Shown: positions 58,793-64,000 of the stretch, piece by piece | How positions within the stretch are numbered: the first letter of the stretch is position 1 | Layout of the letters: each line of letters opens with the position of its first letter | Source: an uncultured Bacteroidia bacterium | GTDB taxonomy: Bacteria; Bacteroidota; Bacteroidia; Bacteroidales; F082 | Direction of reading: 5' to 3' | Length of the DNA stretch: 64,000 nucleotides | NCBI GenBank assembly: GCA_902770835.1 | Contig: CACXUM010000010.1 | Coordinates: forward strand, 42,366 to 106,365 | The notes under the pieces: model-generated | Databases searched by the model: none | What the model saw: the letters and a program-made list of their open reading frames with translations, nothing else | What the model was told of the DNA's origin: nothing | Position numbers and translations under genes: made by a program

Positions 58793-60544
58793 ATGAAAAA
58801 AATTAGACTTTACACCCTGCTTGCGCTGCTGATGGCGGGCGGGGTGGTGCAAGCCCAAATCCGTATCGACAAGCAACAATGCTTTGGGGGATTTGGCCAA
58901 GAATTTTGTGTTGGAATGGCTTTGGAGGATGACTATATCTTGCTGGTAGGTAATACAGCAAGGGACTATGCAGGGACGGGGCACGTTACCCAAAACTGTA
59001 ACGAAAGCAGACCCGGCGATCCTTGTTGGATTATGAAAATAGACCATGATTATGAAATTATTGACAATTGGTGCTATGGGGACATGGGCTTTTCGGATGG
59101 CGTGGGGTTCATCTTTAAAATTGGCGACAAAAACGAATACTATCTGACTGGATCAGGATTTCCCGACATTTGCGATAATAATGCACAGAACTTAAACATA
59201 GTAGCGAAAAGAATTAATGCTGACGGTGAGGTGATTTGGACCAGAGGATTCGGCACGCAAATGGGGCTTAGCTATGACCATGTCGCTAACGGAGAATTGG
59301 CTCATGACGGAGGCCTGCTTTGTCATGCCAATTACCATTCGGGAGGATGTGACATCAGCCACTATTATGGCAATGGGGATGGCTGGATTGTAGCCTTGGA
59401 CAGCCTTGGAAACATGAATTGGGAAACCACACTTGGTACATTGGGGCAAGATAATTTGTACCACGTGGAAAGAAGTTCCCGAGGAGGGTATCTTGTAACC
59501 ATGACAGCAGATCCCGTGGGAAACAATTATGGAAATCTCAGCCCTTGTAGCAGTTCAATCCCCATGAATATTAACGGCCTGATTGTCAAGTTGGATGATG
59601 TTGGGAATGTGGAGTGGAATGCCTGTTATGGAAGCACACGTGAAAATCCTGAAGAGGGTTGTGGTTTTAATACCGTGCAAGAACTTGAAGATGGCGGATA
59701 CATTTGCTGCGGCGATGCATACGGCGAAACTGGCGATTTGGCAGGCAGTGGATGGCATTATGGTACATTACACAACATTCCTAATGGCGACCTCACCACT
59801 GACGCATGGCTGTTGCGATTGGATGAAAACAGGAACGTCATCTGGAGCAAGTGTTATGGCGGTACTAATTATGATTTTTCTTTTAAGGTATTTCCAATGA
59901 AGGATGGGGGCTTCATGGTGTTTGGTGCCACATATTCAAACAATGGTGATGTGGCCAGTGCTGCGCATCTTAACCTTGCCGATGAGAATGATAGTGCTGG
60001 GTGGGTGTTCCGTACCGATGCCAATGGTAATTTATTATGGGAGCGTTGCATTGGGGCTGTTGGCAACGGACAAACGTATTTTAAGGATGTCGTTCAGCAC
60101 AATGACAGGGAGTACACGATAGCCGGTATTGTGCGCTGTGCATCTTCGGCTATTTATTCGGGAGACATTGATTGCTCAAATTGCGCTGTCACACACAACC
60201 CTGATGACCCATTTGGCGGACGTTCACTGGATTATTGGATTCTCCACATCACCGACACGGTGGACTACACCACATTGCAGGTGCCGGAACGGCCCATGCC
60301 AAAAGAAGAGGCTGTAGTGGAGGTTTATCCCAACCCGACGAACAACACGGTTTGCGTGGTGCTGCCCAACGAGGCCGAGGCCACGGAAATGGAACTCATC
60401 AACATGAGCGGCCAGGTGGTGGCCACAAAGACCTTCGGCGGCAAGGGTGGTTGGATGGAGATGGGCGACTTGCCCAAAGGGATGTACATGCTGAGAATCC
60501 GCAATGCGGAAGTGTGCCTCACACGGAAAGTGCTGAGGGAATGA
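58793..60544 (+). CDS. T9SS type A sorting domain protein (paralogue of 50443 gene)
   Basis: A 583-residue secreted protein. The signal peptide is MKKIRLYTLLALLMAGGVVQAQ, and the mature part starts IRIDKQQCFGGFGQEFCV, parallel to the paralogue at 50443. Repeated WxxCYGxxxxxx segments (VEWNACYGSTRENPEEG, IWSKCYGGTNYDF, LLWERCIGA) suggest the same propeller-like repeats. The C-terminal sorting domain is VVEVYPNPTNNTVCVVLPNE...MELINMSGQVVATK...GDLPKGMYMLRIRNAEVCLTRKVLRE. It has its own promoter (copy B element) and is separated by 48 bases from the next cargo gene. Confidence 0.9.
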   Translation: MKKIRLYTLLALLMAGGVVQAQIRIDKQQCFGGFGQEFCVGMALEDDYILLVGNTARDYAGTGHVTQNCNESRPGDPCWIMKIDHDYEIIDNWCYGDMGFSDGVGFIFKIGDKNEYYLTGSGFPDICDNNAQNLNIVAKRINADGEVIWTRGFGTQMGLSYDHVANGELAHDGGLLCHANYHSGGCDISHYYGNGDGWIVALDSLGNMNWETTLGTLGQDNLYHVERSSRGGYLVTMTADPVGNNYGNLSPCSSSIPMNINGLIVKLDDVGNVEWNACYGSTRENPEEGCGFNTVQELEDGGYICCGDAYGETGDLAGSGWHYGTLHNIPNGDLTTDAWLLRLDENRNVIWSKCYGGTNYDFSFKVFPMKDGGFMVFGATYSNNGDVASAAHLNLADENDSAGWVFRTDANGNLLWERCIGAVGNGQTYFKDVVQHNDREYTIAGIVRCASSAIYSGDIDCSNCAVTHNPDDPFGGRSLDYWILHITDTVDYTTLQVPERPMPKEEAVVEVYPNPTNNTVCVVLPNEAEATEMELINMSGQVVATKTFGGKGGWMEMGDLPKGMYMLRIRNAEVCLTRKVLRE

Positions 60545-60553
60545 GCTAATGTT

Positions 60554-60561
60554 TAACTTTG
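60554..60561 (+). promoter_or_regulatory. -7 box TAACTTTG for the three-gene T9SS cargo operon
   Basis: TAACTTTG ends 31 bases before the ATG at 60593, so the following overlapping cargo genes can be transcribed apart from the first one. Confidence 0.6.
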
Positions 60562-60592
60562 CAAACGACAAATCATTAAAACAGAATAAACT

Positions 60593-61396
60593 ATGAAGAA
60601 ACTATCATTTATCCTTGCCGCATTGCTGGTATGCGGAGCGATGCAAGCACAAACCAACAGTGAGACTTGTTGGGACTTTGAAAATGATTTTGCAGCGGGC
60701 CATCTTTTGGAATGGACTACCATTGATGCAGACGGCGACGGCCACGACTGGCAGATTTACCCGACCGGTGGCATGGGCTACTCTGGATCCGATGGCATGG
60801 TGGTGTCATATTCAAAAGACATCGCCACTGGTGACTCTCTAACGCCAAGCAATTTTCTCATCTCGCCACGCATTCGGTTAGGCGATTGGGGAATTGTTTC
60901 ATTTTGGGCTTGCGCCTTGGACACAGCCAACCCTGCCGAACACATTGGAGTTTTCGTTTCAACGACCACCAACGATGACCCGATGGCTTTCACCATGATG
61001 CAACATTGGACATTGTACAACCAGGGTAACTGGTACAATTATATGTGTGATTTGTCCCAATATTGTGGCCAAGAGGTTTATATCGCCATCCGACACTTTT
61101 ATTGCAGCGGAAACTGTGCCGTTTGCTTTGATGACTTCTACGTTGATGGAGAGTGCGTGGGAGTCGAAGAAGTAGCGGAAAGCATTGGCGTTTATCCCAA
61201 TCCGGCAAGGGACAGGGTTGTTGTTGGAGGCATGGAGGCTGTTGAGGTAAAGGTTTACAATACTTCAGGGCAGATGGTGAAATGTGTGCGGGGGACGAAT
61301 GAGATTGATGTTGAGGGATTGGCGGAAGGGGTTTATTTGGTGAGGATTATGGATGCAGATGGAAAAGTTTACACGAACAAAATCACGAAACGATGA
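60593..61396 (+). CDS. T9SS cargo with choice-of-anchor J-like domain
   Basis: A 267-residue secreted protein with signal peptide MKKLSFILAALLVCGAMQAQ. The mature start ETCWDFENDFAAGHLLEWTTIDADGDGHDWQIYP and FLISPRIRLGDWGIVSFWACALD are the choice-of-anchor J (jelly-roll, cleaved adhesin-type) pattern. The type A sorting domain begins about IGVYPNPARDRVVVGG and ends NEIDVEGLAEGVYLVRIMDADGKVYTNKITKR. It overlaps the next cargo gene by 4 bases. The DNA of the last 200 bases is nearly repeated at the end of the following gene. Confidence 0.88.
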   Translation: MKKLSFILAALLVCGAMQAQTNSETCWDFENDFAAGHLLEWTTIDADGDGHDWQIYPTGGMGYSGSDGMVVSYSKDIATGDSLTPSNFLISPRIRLGDWGIVSFWACALDTANPAEHIGVFVSTTTNDDPMAFTMMQHWTLYNQGNWYNYMCDLSQYCGQEVYIAIRHFYCSGNCAVCFDDFYVDGECVGVEEVAESIGVYPNPARDRVVVGGMEAVEVKVYNTSGQMVKCVRGTNEIDVEGLAEGVYLVRIMDADGKVYTNKITKR

Positions 61397-61412
61397 AAAA
61401 CATAAGATTCAT
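61192..61412 (+). repeat. T9SS cargo junction repeat, copy 1 (sorting domain + ATGA + signal-peptide start)
   Basis: The repeat starts at TTATCCCAAT, exactly 201 bases before the ATG at 61393, and continues into the first codons of the next gene (MKNIRFIA). Bases from 61286 onward are nearly identical to copy 2 (62755 onward). Confidence 0.8.
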
Positions 61413-62865
61413 TGCTTTGGCTGCCCTTTTGATGCTTGGGGCGAGGATGCAGGCGCAAAACAAAGACGACCCATGGCCACATTATATTGAAGAATATCCA
61501 TTGTGGATTGATTCTGTCACAGTGCAGCCTAATGGCTTTGTGATGGATGCCAACGGCAATGTGGAAATCTCCACGCCTGAAGGTTTGGCGTGGTTGATAA
61601 GCGCAGCGAACGGGCTGAACGGTTGCGAGCCTGACAATTTCGATGGGCGCACCGTGAGACTCACTTGCGACATCGACCTTGACGCTGGTGCGCATCGGCG
61701 CTTTTCGCCCATCGGCAGCCGCGAACATCCCTTTATGGGTACTTTTGATGGTGGCGGTCATACAATCGATGGCTTGTATGTCGCGTATAATTCCCCAGAG
61801 TATGATCCCGCTTTTGATATAGGCATGTTCGGATGTCTCAAACATGGAACAGTGAAAGATTTTGTTGTCAATTCAGGCTTGTTTGTTACAAGCCATCACC
61901 TCAACGGCGGAGAGTTTTTTAACGGATGTTTGGTGGGTATTTCCGATTCACTCTCTGTGGTGGATGGTTGCATTGTAAAAATAAGGGCTGGAGGGGATGA
62001 CCAATGTAGCATGATTGTTGGATTGAACAGAAACTCCATTGTAAGGAATTGCGCCTATTGCTATGGTGACAATGACTATTTGGTTTCAAGGAACGGAGGA
62101 GGTATTGTATATCACAACCTTTCGGAAGGCGGGTATGCCGACGCAGAGGTGGTTAATTGCTTCTTCTATGGAAGCGTTAAAGGTTCGTATAGCGCCCAGT
62201 CGTTTGGCGGGATTGTCTGCCTCAACGAATCAGATAGTCAGGGCGGCAGAGCCGTGGTAAAGAATTGCTTTGCCGAAGTCCTTGCCAGGTTGAATGGTTT
62301 TATGGAATACAAAGGTTCCGTAGTGGGTTACAACATGAAAGGTTGCGTGGTGGAAAACTGCTATGGCCATATTTGGAACAACTACGGACAGGTAGGGCTT
62401 TTGGGCAACAATCAGGGGTTGGCCTCGGAATGTGTGGAGTTTCTTCCTACTGGTCCGTGCCAATTGGAAACAAGCGTGATGGTAGGCTCCACTTCTACTG
62501 ACATCATGTTGGATGCCCTCAACGCTTGGGTGGAAATGCAAGAGGATCCTTCTATTTACAAACGGTGGAAGCCTATTTATGAGCCTTACTATATCCCAAT
62601 GTTTGAGGACGGCATTGAAGCTGTTGACGAAAACAATGGGGCTGCTGATTTATTGTCGGTTTATCCCAATCCTGCCAATGGGGTTGTTCGGATTGAGGGT
62701 GTTGAGGCTGAAGAAGTGCAGGTTTACAACGCTCTCGGGCAGTTGGTGAAGACTGTGCGGGGGACGAATGAGATTGATTTGAGCGGATTGGCGGAAGGGG
62801 TTTATTTGGTGAGGATTGCGGATGCTGAAGGTAAAGTTTACACGAACAAAATCACGAAACGATGA
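61393..62865 (+). CDS. T9SS cargo with GLUG-like beta-helix segments
   Basis: A 490-residue secreted protein (MKNIRFIALAALLMLGARMQAQ). An adhesin-like region has STPEGLAWLISAANGLNG, FSPIGSREHPFMGTFDGGGHTIDGLYV and repeated short strands with VVNCFFYGSVKG and VVKNCFAEVLAR, a GLUG/right-handed beta-helix pattern. The sorting domain ends DLSGLAEGVYLVRIADAEGKVYTNKITKR. Unlike its neighbours it has no jelly-roll. It is translationally coupled to the cargo genes on both sides (ATGA overlaps). Confidence 0.85.
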   Translation: MKNIRFIALAALLMLGARMQAQNKDDPWPHYIEEYPLWIDSVTVQPNGFVMDANGNVEISTPEGLAWLISAANGLNGCEPDNFDGRTVRLTCDIDLDAGAHRRFSPIGSREHPFMGTFDGGGHTIDGLYVAYNSPEYDPAFDIGMFGCLKHGTVKDFVVNSGLFVTSHHLNGGEFFNGCLVGISDSLSVVDGCIVKIRAGGDDQCSMIVGLNRNSIVRNCAYCYGDNDYLVSRNGGGIVYHNLSEGGYADAEVVNCFFYGSVKGSYSAQSFGGIVCLNESDSQGGRAVVKNCFAEVLARLNGFMEYKGSVVGYNMKGCVVENCYGHIWNNYGQVGLLGNNQGLASECVEFLPTGPCQLETSVMVGSTSTDIMLDALNAWVEMQEDPSIYKRWKPIYEPYYIPMFEDGIEAVDENNGAADLLSVYPNPANGVVRIEGVEAEEVQVYNALGQLVKTVRGTNEIDLSGLAEGVYLVRIADAEGKVYTNKITKR

Positions 62866-62881
62866 AAAACATTAGACTTAT
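62661..62881 (+). repeat. T9SS cargo junction repeat, copy 2
   Basis: It starts at TTATCCCAAT 201 bases before the ATG at 62862, the same geometry as copy 1. Identity is highest from 62755 through the ATGA overlap into MKNIRLIA. Confidence 0.8.
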
Positions 62882-64000
62882 TGCTATGGTTGGGCTTGGC
62901 CTTATGGCGAGCAACCTTTTTGCACAAGTTCCCGGCAGATGGGAAGACCCGATGAAGGTGGATGCCTCTGTAATCAGCAACCAAACGGTCAGGGTTCAGT
63001 GGGAAAGCCAATTCGTCGATCATTTTGAAACGGGTGATTTCAGCCTTTTCGACTGGAACAATGCCGTTTCCGATTATCCTTGGGAGATTACCGACAGCCA
63101 GTCCTTTGACGGTTCCTTCTCCATGCGGGCGTCGAATGCGGGCGTCGACAATTCGACTTCGGCCATACAAATCACGATGTCCATCCCACGTGATTGCGAG
63201 ATGTGGTTTTATGGCAAAATCTCCTCGGAAAACAACTGGGATTTGGGTAAGTTCTATATCGATGGCGAGTGCATGACGAGCCAGTCGGGACAAGGCTCAT
63301 GGCACGAATTTCGGTATGATGTCACGGAAGGCGAACACACTTTTAAGTGGGAGTATGGCAAAGACGGTGAAGAGAGTGCCCTGGACGACACCTGGTATAT
63401 CGACTGCATCCATTTTGTTTACGATGGCTCTTTTTATCAGCCGCAAAGTTGGTTGTATTACGGGTATGACGGTTACCGTGGCAGCATGGGTGACGGCGGC
63501 AATGCCTGTGAATGGGCCATGAAATGGACTGAGCAGACGAGTGGGGTCATTACGGATGTTGCCCTCTACAGCGATGCTGAAGGACTGACGAGCGGCACCT
63601 ATACCTGTACCATATACTTGGGTGGTGAGGATGCGCCTGGGAATGCGGTGTCGTCAATAACCGTGGATGTGACGCCAGGACTGGGCGATTATCAGTATTT
63701 TGAATTGGATGACTGGGTGGAGGTTGGTTTAGAGGCAGGAAGCATCTGGATGGTATGGAGTACCGACGAAGGCCACGAGACACCGGCTCCCTACGGCAAT
63801 GGTGGTTCGAGCGACGATGGCACTTGGTGGAAAACCGAAGACGGATGGCAGCAAACCGACCTTAGTGGTGGCGCTTGGCTGATGCAGATGCTTATGTATT
63901 ATGACAGCGGTTTTCCACACTTCAAGGTGTATCGCGCCCTTTGCGACGGCCAGGACATGGAGTTGATTGCAAGAAAGCTGGAAGTCAATTCCTACCTTGA
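62862..64000 (+). CDS. T9SS-type secreted protein with jelly-roll-like domain, cut by the window end
   Basis: The frame opens at ATG 62862 inside the previous stop and stays open for 379 codons to the edge of the window. It has a signal peptide (MKNIRLIAMVGLGLMASNLFAQ). A jelly-roll-like region follows (FVDHFETGDFSLFDWNNAVSDYPWEITDSQSFDGSFSMRASNAG, IDGECMTSQSG, WYIDCIHFVYDG), then Trp/Asp/Gly-rich beta sequence. The sorting domain, if present, lies beyond the window. It belongs to the cargo run by position, signal peptide and overlap; its full length is unknown. Confidence 0.82.
   Translation, partial: MKNIRLIAMVGLGLMASNLFAQVPGRWEDPMKVDASVISNQTVRVQWESQFVDHFETGDFSLFDWNNAVSDYPWEITDSQSFDGSFSMRASNAGVDNSTSAIQITMSIPRDCEMWFYGKISSENNWDLGKFYIDGECMTSQSGQGSWHEFRYDVTEGEHTFKWEYGKDGEESALDDTWYIDCIHFVYDGSFYQPQSWLYYGYDGYRGSMGDGGNACEWAMKWTEQTSGVITDVALYSDAEGLTSGTYTCTIYLGGEDAPGNAVSSITVDVTPGLGDYQYFELDDWVEVGLEAGSIWMVWSTDEGHETPAPYGNGGSSDDGTWWKTEDGWQQTDLSGGAWLMQMLMYYDSGFPHFKVYRALCDGQDMELIARKLEVNSYL

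Overview
The window reads as chromosomal DNA from a member of the Bacteroidales (phylum Bacteroidota), probably a gut or rumen lineage. Four things support this: the repeated Bacteroidota -7 promoter motif TAnnTTTG ahead of genes, the near absence of Shine-Dalgarno sequences, secreted proteins ending in type IX secretion (T9SS) type A sorting domains, and lineage-typical families (HYC_CC_PP, DUF4175, DUF4292, TPR-HTH membrane regulators, L-fucose utilisation with GDP-fucose synthesis). No rRNA, CRISPR array, prophage or insertion sequence was seen. Two tRNAs are present (Thr-CGT and Asn-GTT).

Layout. 0-7.5 kb, mostly minus strand: an HYC_CC_PP protein, a RhuM-PLD-like fusion, a nitroreductase (+), an apparent LRR lipoprotein-BlaI-BlaR1/TonB operon, tRNA-Thr, and an AAA/DUF4143 ATPase preceded by three 33-bp-spaced repeats. 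7.7-18.1 kb, plus strand: DUF4175 coiled-coil membrane protein, YbeY, MnmG flanked by two near-consensus parS sites, a methyltransferase, and a histidine kinase overlapping a membrane-anchored AraC-type protein. 18.1-20.3 kb, minus strand: a membrane protein and three small lipoproteins. 20.5-30.1 kb, plus: flippase, AlbA-type regulator, dUTPase, TPR protein, FISUMP-like lipoprotein, a RelE/ParE-type toxin-antitoxin pair, then a tightly overlapping DUF4292-EnvC-small lipoprotein-SprT set.

30.1-44.7 kb is a sugar-nucleotide and surface-glycan region: gmd, an uncharacterised protein, fcl, a four-helix-bundle (23S-IVP type) gene flanked by inverted TTTAGAG repeats, a nucleotidyltransferase-GHMP kinase fusion, fucP, a mutarotase, a CapD-type dehydratase, a large FAD/Fe-S oxidoreductase, manC, a family 2 glycosyltransferase and a GNAT/FemAB-like protein. 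ManC, Gmd and Fcl give GDP-mannose to GDP-L-fucose. FucP, the mutarotase and perhaps the kinase fusion would bring in and activate external fucose. 45-52 kb: PfkB kinase, an EF-G paralogue, a TPR-HTH membrane regulator, a 50-residue secreted peptide and a T9SS cargo protein. 52-55.6 kb, minus: AAA/PD-(D/E)XK protein, LutB, RpiB.

55.6-56.2 kb is a gene-free AT-rich stretch with DnaA-box-like sequences (candidate origin or regulatory region). 56.2-64 kb, plus: MORN protein, LD-carboxypeptidase and four consecutive T9SS cargo genes, the last cut by the window end.

The most unusual features are dispersed short elements rather than one gene system. They are: a promoter element with paired motifs exactly 76 bp apart, present twice; a 63-bp palindrome present twice; repeats inserted in frame in two coding sequences; and a nearly identical junction (sorting domain, ATGA overlap, next signal peptide) repeated between consecutive T9SS cargo genes, which would allow cargo-module exchange.
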